Shown piece after piece: positions 1 through 6,845 of a stretch of DNA of 8,257 nt (position 1 is its first letter; every line of letters begins with the position of its first letter). This stretch comes from CAZVEE01 sp964625525. GTDB taxonomy: Bacteria; Pseudomonadota; Alphaproteobacteria; JAJFIK01. Below the pieces are notes generated by a model. It saw only the letters and a list, made by a program, of their open reading frames with translations, was not told the DNA's origin and did no database searches. Both the position numbers and the translations under genes were made by a program. The stretch covers positions 1-8,257 of the forward strand of contig CAZVEE010000117.1 of the NCBI GenBank assembly GCA_964625525.1, given 5' to 3'.

Positions 1-1928
1 TGGAAGCCCAACTTTATGCCGAGTTCAAAAACTTTTTCCCCGACAACGCGGTCGAGTACTTCGTCAGCTATTACGACTATTACCAGCCCGAAGCCTATGT
101 TCCGCGGACGGATACTTATATCGAGAAAGAAAGCTCCATCAACGAACAGATCGACCGCATGCGCCACTCGGCGACACGCGCGATCCTGGAGCGCGACGAT
201 GTGGTGATCGTCGCCTCGGTCTCCTGCATCTACGGCATCGGCTCGGTGGAGACCTATTCGGAGATGACGTTTGCGCTGAAGAAAGGCCAGCGCATCGACC
301 GTCAGTCTATTCAGCGGGATCTGGTGGCGTTGCAATACAAGCGCAACGACATGGCCTTTCAGCGCGGGACGTTCCGCATTCGCGGCGATGTGGTGGAGCT
401 GTTCCCCGCCCACTATGAAGACCGGGCCTGGCGCATCGACATGTTCGGTGACGAGATCGAAAGCATCGTTGAATTCGATCCGCTCACCGGCCACAAGTCG
501 CGCGAGTTGGACTTCGTGAAGATCTATGCCAACTCGCACTATGTGACGCCACGCCCCACGCTCGAGCAGGCCATCCATCAGATCAAGGAGGAGTTGCGCG
601 AGCAACTCGACGTCTTCACCAAGGCCGGCAAACTCCTAGAGGCGCAGCGCCTGGAGCAGCGCACTCAGTTCGATATCGAGATGATGCTCGCCACCGGCTC
701 CTGCCCCGGGATTGAAAACTATTCCCGCTATCTCACCGGCCGCAAGCCGGGAGAACCGCCGCCCACCATGTTCGAGTATATCCCCGACAATGCGGTGGTG
801 TTCACGGACGAAAGCCATGTGACAGTACCGCAGATTGGCGGTATGTACCGGGGCGACTTCCGCCGCAAAGCGACGCTGTCGGAATATGGTTTCCGGCTGC
901 CCTCGTGTATGGACAATCGGCCGCTGAAATTCGAAGAATGGGAGGCGATGCGCCCGCAGACGGTGCATGTCTCTGCGACACCGGGCTCCTGGGAGCTGGA
1001 GCGCACGGGTGGGGTGTTCGTGGAACAGGTGATCCGCCCCACGGGCCTTATTGATCCGCCCTGCGACGTGCGCCCGGCCAAGACCCAGGTGGATGACCTG
1101 ATCGCGGAATGCAAAGAGGTGGTCCAGAAGAACCACCGGGTGCTGGTCACCACGCTGACCAAGCGCATGGCGGAGGACCTGACGGAATACATGCATGAGC
1201 AAGGCCTGAAAGTCCGCTACATGCACTCCGACATCGACACGATCGAGCGCATCGAGATTATTCGCGATCTGCGCCTGGGCGCCTTTGATATTCTGATCGG
1301 CATCAACCTTTTGCGCGAGGGCCTGGACATTCCCGAATGTGCGCTTGTCGCCATTCTGGATGCGGACAAGGAAGGCTTTCTGCGCTCCGAGACCTCGCTG
1401 GTGCAGACTATCGGCCGGGCAGCGCGGAATGTGGACGGACGCGTCATTCTGTATGCCGATAAAATAACCGGCTCCATGGAACGCGCCATGGCGGAAACCA
1501 CGCGCCGCCGTGAAAAGCAGATGGCCTACAACACGGAAAACAACATCACACCGGCCAGTGTGCGCAAGAATATCGGCGATATTCTACAAAGCCTCTATGA
1601 GCAGGACCATGTCACCGTGGATGCGGGCATGGCGGAGGAGTCCACCCCGTTCATCGGGCACAATATGCGCGCCCATATCGATGATCTGGACAAGCGCATG
1701 CGGGAAGCCGCCGCCAATCTGGAATTCGAAGAAGCCGCCCGATTGCGTGACGAAGTGAAACGCCTGCAAGCCACGGAATTGGCGGTGATGGACGATCCCT
1801 ATGCCCGCCAGTCGGACGTCCAAGACCGGATCGCCGCGGAAGGCGCTAAGCCCCGCTCTACGGCCGGCAAGGCGGGCACCCGCCCTGTCCGGAACCGCCG
1901 CAAAAGCAAAAGCTCCGGTGGCGGATAA
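1..1928 (+). CDS. uvrB: UvrABC excision nuclease subunit B (5'-truncated by window)
   Basis: UvrB is the damage-verifying helicase-like subunit of nucleotide excision repair. It is loaded by UvrA and then recruits UvrC for incision. The frame is open from base 3, so the gene continues upstream. By comparison with E. coli UvrB (673 aa), about 70 residues are missing, including the Walker A motif. Visible are the beta-hairpin tyrosines YYDYY (69-83) that clamp DNA, the Walker B-type DESH (807-818), the conserved GGMYRGD and GFRLPS blocks, TLTKRMAEDLTEY, and helicase motif VI QTIGRAARN (1404-1430). The C-terminal UVR motif that contacts UvrC lies at about 1670-1775 (NLEFEEAARLRDE). A basic tail rich in Lys, Arg and Gly follows. 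The 641 residues seen plus about 70 make a slightly long UvrB, as in many alphaproteobacteria. Stop TAA at 1926-1928; no frame damage. Identity is essentially certain. Confidence 0.98.
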   Translation, partial: EAQLYAEFKNFFPDNAVEYFVSYYDYYQPEAYVPRTDTYIEKESSINEQIDRMRHSATRAILERDDVVIVASVSCIYGIGSVETYSEMTFALKKGQRIDRQSIQRDLVALQYKRNDMAFQRGTFRIRGDVVELFPAHYEDRAWRIDMFGDEIESIVEFDPLTGHKSRELDFVKIYANSHYVTPRPTLEQAIHQIKEELREQLDVFTKAGKLLEAQRLEQRTQFDIEMMLATGSCPGIENYSRYLTGRKPGEPPPTMFEYIPDNAVVFTDESHVTVPQIGGMYRGDFRRKATLSEYGFRLPSCMDNRPLKFEEWEAMRPQTVHVSATPGSWELERTGGVFVEQVIRPTGLIDPPCDVRPAKTQVDDLIAECKEVVQKNHRVLVTTLTKRMAEDLTEYMHEQGLKVRYMHSDIDTIERIEIIRDLRLGAFDILIGINLLREGLDIPECALVAILDADKEGFLRSETSLVQTIGRAARNVDGRVILYADKITGSMERAMAETTRRREKQMAYNTENNITPASVRKNIGDILQSLYEQDHVTVDAGMAEESTPFIGHNMRAHIDDLDKRMREAAANLEFEEAARLRDEVKRLQATELAVMDDPYARQSDVQDRIAAEGAKPRSTAGKAGTRPVRNRRKSKSSGGG

Positions 1929-1943
1929 AAGAGCGTCACACAG

Positions 1944-3923
1944 TCATGGCTTGGCGGTCTCGGCGACAAGCCAGGCAACAACCTCGCGGAACGCGGCTTC
2001 TTTATCCTGGGTCTTGGCCAGCGTTTCCTCGTAAATCCGGATCTGCTGGCGGGCACTGGTGCCTCGCTCGATGATCTTGCGGCCATGATCGATGGCGGCC
2101 GCGCAGCCATAATGGTCAATATCCGGCTGCAACATTTCGACGAGATTTTCATAAACGTCACGGAACGGCACCCGGCGGTGCTGCGTGAGATCGACGAAAC
2201 TGCACTCAGTGCCGTTTTTCATCGCTTCCCAGATATTGGCCTGAATAACCCCGTCCTCATACACACGCCATGACTGGCTCTGCTGGCGCAGCCGCGTGAG
2301 CATACTCAGAGTACACAGATAGAGCGCCGTGATAGCCATGGCGTCGTCCACCCGGGTGCACACATCCATAATGCGCAGCTCCAAGGTGGGGTGGCGCTGG
2401 TTCGGGCGCACATCCCACCAGAGCATGGTCTTGTCCTCGGTGATGCCGAGATCGACCGCATAATCCACAAAGTCGTCAAAGGCCCGGGCGCTAGGGAACA
2501 CCGGCGGCAACCCGGTATTCTTCAGTTCATGGAACACCGGTAGCCGGTAGCTCATCAGCCCTGTATCGCGGCTGTGCCAGAACGGCGAGGAGGTGGACAG
2601 GGCCAGGAAATAGGGCAAGAAATAGCGAATCTGGCCGAACAGATCGATGCGCAGTTCCGGGTCCGGAATACCCGCATGCACATGCATGCCGCAGGTCAGC
2701 AGGCGGCGCGCCGGATAAGCCAGATCCTCGCGCAGGAAGGTGTACCGGTCCTTATCCGTCACCAGTTGGTCATCGATCCGCACTGTGGGATGCGTCCCGG
2801 CGGCGGCAATCGCCAGCTCATGCTTGGCCGCCGTCTCGCGCACGATCCGGCGCAAGTCCACCAAATCCGTCTGCAGATCATCAAGATCCTCACAGACTTT
2901 GGTGCCGATCTCCACCTGGAAGCGATAAAATTCCGGCGTGATCTGACGTCCGTCGAGCGAGGTGACCTCGTCGAAAAAGGCGCGCGGCGGATCGGCGATG
3001 ATGCTGCCGCTTTCGGGATGGACGATGTGGTATTCTTCTTCCACGCCCATGGTGAAACGGGTCGGCCGGCCCAGACGCCCCGGCCGCAAGGTCGAGGCGA
3101 GCGTGGGGCCATCATGGGATGACGGCGTGCCCGCGCCGTCGCCTGCGCCGCCGCTGCGGGTTTCATAGCGCACCAGGGCCCGTTCCACCGGGCCGCGCAG
3201 CTTCTCGGCCCAGTGTTCCGCATCCCCTTGCGTGGCGATCAAGTCCTGGCGGATTTCCAGGACCACAAAGGGCAGTCCGATATTCTCCGCATGGGCATAA
3301 TGCGTATACGCTCCGCTCTGGGTCCCCGAGTAAGGCTCATCGTCGCCAATCTTAAGTTCGGGATAGGCGGTGGAAAGCTCATCGTAGAGCAGATCACTGA
3401 AGGTCCGGTCCTTGCCGTGCAGGACACCCAGATGCCAGGGCCGCTTCTCGCCGTGGATTTCCAGCATATCGGTAAAACTGTGGATGCAGAGCACCGCAGG
3501 CTGCGTGCCGCGGGCGCGCACCTGCGCCAGCACCGCTTCCACATTGACGTGATAATCCCAAAAATAGCGCCGTTGCCGGTCGGCAATGTCGGCGTCCTTC
3601 AGGGCCTTGTTGCCGGGCACATCCGTCTTGTCGCTCACCGGCGGAATGGAGGTGCCATGGTCAAGCGGCCGGTTCACGTCGATCACCAGCCGCGACACAT
3701 GCTGGAACACCGCCGGGGCGTTCATGGTCTTGGATAAATACCGCGTCACATCGGCGGCGCCCGGGTCCCAGGCGATGTGGCGCTTAAGCTCCTTCCGTGG
3801 AACACCCAGGTCTTCATACTGAGGCGGAATAAGATTACCGGCATGGTCGCACAGCAGGAGAACCGGCGCGGTGCCCGACACATTGAGAATTTCAACGCCA
3901 TTCCGTCTCAGATGCTTGTTCAT
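1944..3923 (-). CDS. Fusion: N-formylglutamate amidohydrolase domain + GCS2 carboxylate-amine ligase domain
   Basis: A single 659-residue frame with two enzyme domains. Residues about 11-253 match the N-formylglutamate amidohydrolase family (metal-dependent release of glutamate from N-formyl or related amides): CDHAGN (25-30), HIAWDPGA (49-56), SRLVIDVNRP (77-86), HSF (148-150), RPWHLGVL (161-168), DDEPYSG (194-200), EIRQDLI (223-229). After a Gly/Ser/Thr/Arg-rich linker (about 254-288), residues about 291-655 match the GCS2/YbdK carboxylate-amine ligases (ATP-dependent coupling of an amine to a glutamate-like carboxylate): GVEEEYHIV (293-301), VEIGTKVCEDL (337-347), AAAGTHP (373-379), GMHVHAGIP (412-420), LELRIMDV (514-521). 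The ATG at 3921-3923 has GGAG four bases upstream. The frame stays open upstream to 4175, but without family similarity. An internal ATG at residue 292 has no Shine-Dalgarno, so a second independent start is unlikely. Domain assignments are firm; the physiological substrate is unknown. No signal peptide, so probably cytoplasmic. Confidence 0.93.
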   Translation of the reverse strand: MNKHLRRNGVEILNVSGTAPVLLLCDHAGNLIPPQYEDLGVPRKELKRHIAWDPGAADVTRYLSKTMNAPAVFQHVSRLVIDVNRPLDHGTSIPPVSDKTDVPGNKALKDADIADRQRRYFWDYHVNVEAVLAQVRARGTQPAVLCIHSFTDMLEIHGEKRPWHLGVLHGKDRTFSDLLYDELSTAYPELKIGDDEPYSGTQSGAYTHYAHAENIGLPFVVLEIRQDLIATQGDAEHWAEKLRGPVERALVRYETRSGGAGDGAGTPSSHDGPTLASTLRPGRLGRPTRFTMGVEEEYHIVHPESGSIIADPPRAFFDEVTSLDGRQITPEFYRFQVEIGTKVCEDLDDLQTDLVDLRRIVRETAAKHELAIAAAGTHPTVRIDDQLVTDKDRYTFLREDLAYPARRLLTCGMHVHAGIPDPELRIDLFGQIRYFLPYFLALSTSSPFWHSRDTGLMSYRLPVFHELKNTGLPPVFPSARAFDDFVDYAVDLGITEDKTMLWWDVRPNQRHPTLELRIMDVCTRVDDAMAITALYLCTLSMLTRLRQQSQSWRVYEDGVIQANIWEAMKNGTECSFVDLTQHRRVPFRDVYENLVEMLQPDIDHYGCAAAIDHGRKIIERGTSARQQIRIYEETLAKTQDKEAAFREVVAWLVAETAKP

Positions 3924-4114
3924 TCTTCTCCATCCCTGGGCCGGTTCCGACAGAGCCATGACGGAAACGGGACAGCGGCTGCCGGCCCCTGAATCCCATA
4001 CCGGGCAGCCAGGCCAGACAACCAACCTCTCCGCGTGAACCCGCAAAAGCCGGTGGAACCGTGAAAGGTCTGAAAGGCGGTGGAGTCCGCGAGAAGCCCC
4101 CCTCAAAGGACCCG

Positions 4115-4143
4115 AACCGCTTGACGGTTTACGCAACCGCTTG
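4115..4143. repeat. Phased AACCG / CGGTT / AACCG array, operator-like
   Basis: AACCG (4115-4119), its reverse complement CGGTT (4125-4129) and AACCG again (4135-4139) begin exactly 10 bp apart, so all lie on the same helical face. The outer copies extend to a perfect 9-bp direct repeat, AACCGCTTG, at 4115-4123 and 4135-4143. Two further unphased copies of the 5-mer lie at 3942-3946 (CGGTT) and 4057-4061 (AACCG). The array falls at about +2 to +26 relative to the predicted minus-strand start near 4140, where a bound repressor would block transcription. The arrangement is seen directly; the operator role is inferred and no regulator is encoded in the window. Confidence 0.4.
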
Positions 4144-4146
4144 GCG

Positions 4147-4175
4147 ATCATGGCCGGGGGTTCGGACTTTGACAA
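4147..4175 (-). promoter_or_regulatory. Candidate sigma-70-type promoter for the fusion gene
   Basis: Read on the minus strand, TTGTCA (4170-4175, five of six matches to the -35 consensus) is followed after exactly 17 bases by CATGAT (4147-4152, four of six to the -10 consensus). Transcription would start near 4140 and give a leader of about 217 nt before the ATG at 3923. It is the best box pair I found upstream of this gene. The -10 is only moderate, so this is a prediction from sequence alone. Confidence 0.4.
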
Positions 4176-4385
4176 GAGCGATCACTATGATTTGCACCGC
4201 ACCGGACGCAACCATAAGGCGCCGAGCACATGATGGTGTTCGGCTTACCCTATTCTGTGACCTTGGGAAAGAGTCATCGAGCTCTGCTGACAGGACGCCC
4301 GCGCCATTGGCCTGCCCGCGGCACCACGGGCCCCTATCCCTAAAACCTGAGGCCTAACGCCGACCTAAGCATTGAGGGGCTACCC

Positions 4386-4808
4386 GTGGAACTGGTAAGT
4401 ATCTTGCTGAACATGATGTACCAGCCGGTTTATCGGGAAGTGAGTGAGATGATGCGTCAAATCGAGATCGCCCAAGCTTGGCTGCGCCGCTGCGCCCTGA
4501 TGCTGGCGACGGTCCTGCTGGTCAGCATGGCCGGCGCCGCCCCCGCCGCAGCCAATATCATTCTTTGGGGCACGGATGCAGGCATCCGTGACATCCATGA
4601 CGAAAGCGAAACCCAAGACGCCACCATCGTGGCTGACAGCCGCATCGTGCGCAGTGCGCGCAATCCGGAGAGCTGGTGGGAATCCCATGAATCCGACGAT
4701 GCTGCCGCGATCGAAGCGTCCTATCTGATCCCCCAGGTCTACCGCCATCTGCTGGCCGATGTGCCCGACGATCGCTGGGTGACCGACGGCTATCTGACCG
4801 ACGACTGA
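4386..4808 (+). CDS. Small acidic exported protein, function unknown
   Basis: I do not recognise this family. The GTG at 4386 is preceded by GAGGGG (4374-4379) at a good distance and gives 140 residues. An alternative ATG at 4449 or 4452, with GGAAGTG (4436-4442) six bases ahead of the first, gives 118-119 residues and a more typical signal peptide: basic RR, hydrophobic core CALMLATVLLVSMAG, then an Ala-rich AAPAAA cleavage region near residue 56 of the long form. I give the long form because its ribosome site is cleaner, but the true start is undecided. The mature part, about 84 residues, is strongly acidic (about 19 Asp/Glu against 6 Arg), has no cysteine and no lipobox, and so is probably periplasmic or secreted. 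Its TGA overlaps the patatin ATG by one base (TGATG), implying coupled translation with that gene. Confidence 0.75.
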   Translation: MELVSILLNMMYQPVYREVSEMMRQIEIAQAWLRRCALMLATVLLVSMAGAAPAAANIILWGTDAGIRDIHDESETQDATIVADSRIVRSARNPESWWESHESDDAAAIEASYLIPQVYRHLLADVPDDRWVTDGYLTDD

Positions 4809-5788
4809 TGCGCACCGCCCCACCCCGCCGCCTGACTGTGGCACTGCAAGGGGCGGGCGCACTGGGGGCGTTTGCCTGGGGCGTGCTCGACGCCCTGCTG
4901 GAGGATCCCTCGATCGAAATCATCGGCGCCAGTGGGGCCTCGGCGGGCGCCATGAACGCCACGGCGCTGGCCTGCGGTCTCTTGCGCGGCGGCCCTGCCG
5001 AGGCGCGTCGCGTGCTGACCGCTTTCTGGCGCGATGTGGGCGCGGCAACGGCCCTTCCCCATTTCCCGGCTCTTGAAGCGCTGACCGGCGGCCCGGGTGG
5101 GTTTTCGCCCGGCGGCTGGATGCGGGGCGTCGGTGCGATGATGGGCGGCGGCCTGACCCGGCCGCCCTCGCCCATTGCGGCGCTGTCGCGCATTGTGGAC
5201 AAGCATCTGGATACCGCGGCGGTGCGCACCGGCGCCTTTCGCCTGGTGCTCAGCACCACCGACCTGGCCACCGAAGAAACCCGGCTGTTTCGCGAGCACG
5301 AGGTGACGCGCGCCGTGTTGCTCGCCTCCGCTGCCCTGCCCTTCGTGCATCCGCCGGTCAGCATCGGCGGCGCCCCCCATGTGGATGGCGGCCTCAGCGC
5401 CAATCCCCCCCTCGCCGCCCTCGCCCAAGCGACCGGCGGTGTTGAAACACTGCTGGTGCGGCTTTTGCCCGAAGGCGTGGCGCAAAGCCACTCCGGGTCG
5501 CTCGCCAAACTGCTCGCCGGCACCCAGATGCTGTTTAATCGCGGGCTGAAAAGCGAATGGGCTCACTGGCAGGCGCTTAAGGCGCTGGCCCAGGCACCGC
5601 AAGCCGCCGCTCATCCGGGCCTGGCGCCCTTGACCGATCATCGCATCAGCACTCTCGACGGCGCCGCGCAAATGCCCGATGGCGCCCTCGCCCAAGCCCT
5701 CAACCCCACCCCGCGCCTTCTCGACCGCCTGTGCGAGCGCGGCCGCGCGGCCGGCAAGGCCTGGATCACCGCCACCGCTTCCCCCTGA
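4808..5788 (+). CDS. Patatin-like phospholipase family protein (RssA-type)
   Basis: A serine acyl hydrolase of the patatin family, 326 residues, expected to cleave acyl chains from phospholipids or related lipids with a Ser-Asp dyad. The N-terminal glycine-rich oxyanion loop reads GAGALGAF (15-22). The nucleophile elbow GASAG (43-47) places the catalytic Ser at 45. The catalytic Asp is D193 in VDGG, followed by the family's LSANPP. Conserved SAALPFV (174-180) precedes it. The oxyanion loop differs from the common GGGxRG: the second Gly is Ala and the basic residue is Leu, though basic-less GGGALG forms are familiar in this bacterial subgroup. No signal peptide or membrane helix is evident, so it is probably cytoplasmic or membrane-peripheral. 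The start ATG overlaps the stop of the small exported-protein gene. The lipid substrate cannot be told. Confidence 0.92.
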   Translation: MRTAPPRRLTVALQGAGALGAFAWGVLDALLEDPSIEIIGASGASAGAMNATALACGLLRGGPAEARRVLTAFWRDVGAATALPHFPALEALTGGPGGFSPGGWMRGVGAMMGGGLTRPPSPIAALSRIVDKHLDTAAVRTGAFRLVLSTTDLATEETRLFREHEVTRAVLLASAALPFVHPPVSIGGAPHVDGGLSANPPLAALAQATGGVETLLVRLLPEGVAQSHSGSLAKLLAGTQMLFNRGLKSEWAHWQALKALAQAPQAAAHPGLAPLTDHRISTLDGAAQMPDGALAQALNPTPRLLDRLCERGRAAGKAWITATASP

Positions 5789-5799
5789 AGGAGCTTTCC

Positions 5800-6243
5800 A
5801 TGCGCGCCCTCTCCCTGCTGATCTTCATCGTGCTGACAGTGATTGCACTGGTGCATGTCTATTGGGGCTTTGGCGGTTTATGGCCAGGCACGACGGAACA
5901 GGAGTTGATTGACACGGTCATCGGCGCGCCGGGCATGACCCGCATGCCGCCCGCATGGATGACCTTCACAGTGGCTGGGCTGATCTTTACGGCCGGCGTG
6001 ATTGCCCTGTCGGCGGGGGGCGCGGTGCGGCTCGGCCCGGCGTGGTTTGCGCGCCTGGGGACGGGCGTGCTGGCGCTGATCTTTATCGGCCGAGGCGTGT
6101 CGGGACACTGGCTGCCGACGACCGGCATTGAGCAAAGCGAGCCTTTCGCAACCCTGGACGTGACCTTTTACGCACCGCTGTGTCTTGCATTGGGCGCGGG
6201 CTTTGCCGAGCTCACCATCGCCGGTCGAGGGTCCTCGGACTAA
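5800..6243 (+). CDS. DUF3995 family small membrane protein
   Basis: An integral membrane protein of 147 residues with four hydrophobic segments at about 4-22, 55-72, 83-99 and 121-139. The family signature lies at the end of the first helix: HVYWGFGGLWPG (19-30), typical of DUF3995, whose function is unknown. The ATG at 5800 is chosen because AAGGAG (5788-5793) stands six bases upstream. Starting further upstream would run into the patatin gene. The 11-bp gap after the patatin stop suggests cotranscription. The stop TAA at 6241-6243 faces the convergent DUF427 gene across 21 bp. The only inverted repeat in that gap (CCCG at 6244-6247, CGGG at 6254-6257) is short and has no T run, so I do not call a terminator. 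Confidence 0.88.
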   Translation: MRALSLLIFIVLTVIALVHVYWGFGGLWPGTTEQELIDTVIGAPGMTRMPPAWMTFTVAGLIFTAGVIALSAGGAVRLGPAWFARLGTGVLALIFIGRGVSGHWLPTTGIEQSEPFATLDVTFYAPLCLALGAGFAELTIAGRGSSD

Positions 6244-6264
6244 CCCGCCGCGACGGGCCTGCCA

Positions 6265-6843
6265 CTACCAACCTTCGCTGCCGGGCGCGCCTTTAATGGG
6301 CCCGGCGAGGGCGTTGGTGACCCAGCCCGCATAATAGCCGCCGGGTTGGGGGCGCACCTGCTCCTCGCCCACAAAACACGCCTCTACGCGAGAGGGATAA
6401 AAGGCCGGCCAGCCCGCGACCCGGGCATAATCCTCGCCTAGATCATCCAGGGGGTCGGGATAGCAAAACGCGGCTTGGGTCACACTGCGCCCCTTGACCG
6501 TGAGCGTGTAGTGAATGGCCGCTCCCTTCCATTCACACACGGTGACGGGCCCGGTCTCGCTCATCCAATCCAGACGCACATCCTCCGGGGGGAAAAAATA
6601 GACCGGTGCCCCCGCCGTCTCGACGATGCGCAAGCCTCGCGCCGTCTGCGCCACGGTCTCGCCCGCATGCACGACTTTCAGCGGCGCCGCCACCGTCTCC
6701 AACCGAGGCGGGCGGGGAAAGTCCCACACGGACTCTTGACCCGGCCCCGGGGTCTCGATGGTCGCGGGCTTGGGGCTTGAGGCCCATTGATCGCGGTGGC
6801 CTCTCACCAGCCTCAGCAGATAATCCTTCGACGGTATATCCAT
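6265..6843 (-). CDS. DUF427 domain-containing protein
   Basis: A 192-residue soluble protein with the DUF427 core. Visible are ESVWDFPRPPRLE (37-49), AGETVAQT (60-67), the block RIVETAGAPVYFFPPEDVR (72-90) and CEWKGAAIHYTL (103-114). The C-terminal PGGYYAGWVTNALAGPIKG and the terminal Gly-Trp are also common in proteobacterial members. Biochemical function is not established for the family, so none is assigned. The ATG at 6841-6843 lies two bases after the TGA of the upstream isomerase-like gene and has only a weak ribosome site, which points to translational coupling as the last gene of the minus-strand unit. No membrane segment or signal peptide. Confidence 0.88.
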   Translation of the reverse strand: MDIPSKDYLLRLVRGHRDQWASSPKPATIETPGPGQESVWDFPRPPRLETVAAPLKVVHAGETVAQTARGLRIVETAGAPVYFFPPEDVRLDWMSETGPVTVCEWKGAAIHYTLTVKGRSVTQAAFCYPDPLDDLGEDYARVAGWPAFYPSRVEACFVGEEQVRPQPGGYYAGWVTNALAGPIKGAPGSEGW

Positions 6844-6845
6844 GC

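Larger units (their letters stand above)
3924..4385. other. Divergent intergenic region, 462 bp
   Basis: Non-coding space between the start of the fusion gene (minus) and the start of the small exported-protein gene (plus). It contains the candidate minus-strand promoter and AACCG/CGGTT array listed separately. A possible weak stem-loop lies in the minus-strand leader: GGCTGCC (3977-3983) can pair with GGCAGCC (4004-4010) across a 20-base loop. The motif CCTAA occurs three times near the plus-strand gene (4339, 4353, 4364), with no regular spacing. I found no plus-strand promoter with good -35 and -10 boxes at normal spacing. Frames here (for example plus 4061-4357) lack a good ribosome site and any recognisable protein, so I call no gene. 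Confidence 0.7.

Noticed and set aside
636..1226. Minus-strand frame of 196 codons inside uvrB
   Set aside because: Antisense shadow of the conserved helicase region, with no recognisable product.
3213..3737. Plus-strand frame of 174 codons inside the fusion gene
   Set aside because: It lies antisense to conserved amidohydrolase motifs and its translation resembles no protein family.
4169..4191. Plus-strand TTGACA (4169-4174) and TATGAT (4186-4191) as a promoter for the 4386-6243 unit
   Set aside because: Both boxes are good, but the spacer is only 11 bp, too short for a sigma-70 promoter. The TTGACA overlaps the minus-strand -35 candidate.
4061..4357. Possible 98-residue plus-strand gene in the intergenic region
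   Set aside because: GTG start without a good ribosome site, irregular composition, no similarity I recognise, and it overlaps the predicted minus-strand promoter and array.
4790..5695. Long open frame on the minus strand (301 codons) opposite the patatin gene
   Set aside because: It is a shadow of a GC-rich gene: low-complexity Gly/Ala/Arg/His-rich translation with no domain, while the plus strand carries an intact patatin with catalytic motifs.
5416..5698. Direct repeat GCCCTCGCCCAAGC inside the patatin gene (two copies)
   Set aside because: Both copies are in frame and encode Ala-Leu-Ala-Gln-Ala; this is codon reuse in an Ala-rich protein, not a mobile or regulatory repeat.
6244..6258. 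CCCG...CGGG inverted repeat between the convergent genes as a terminator
   Set aside because: Only four base pairs with a six-base loop and no T run on either strand.
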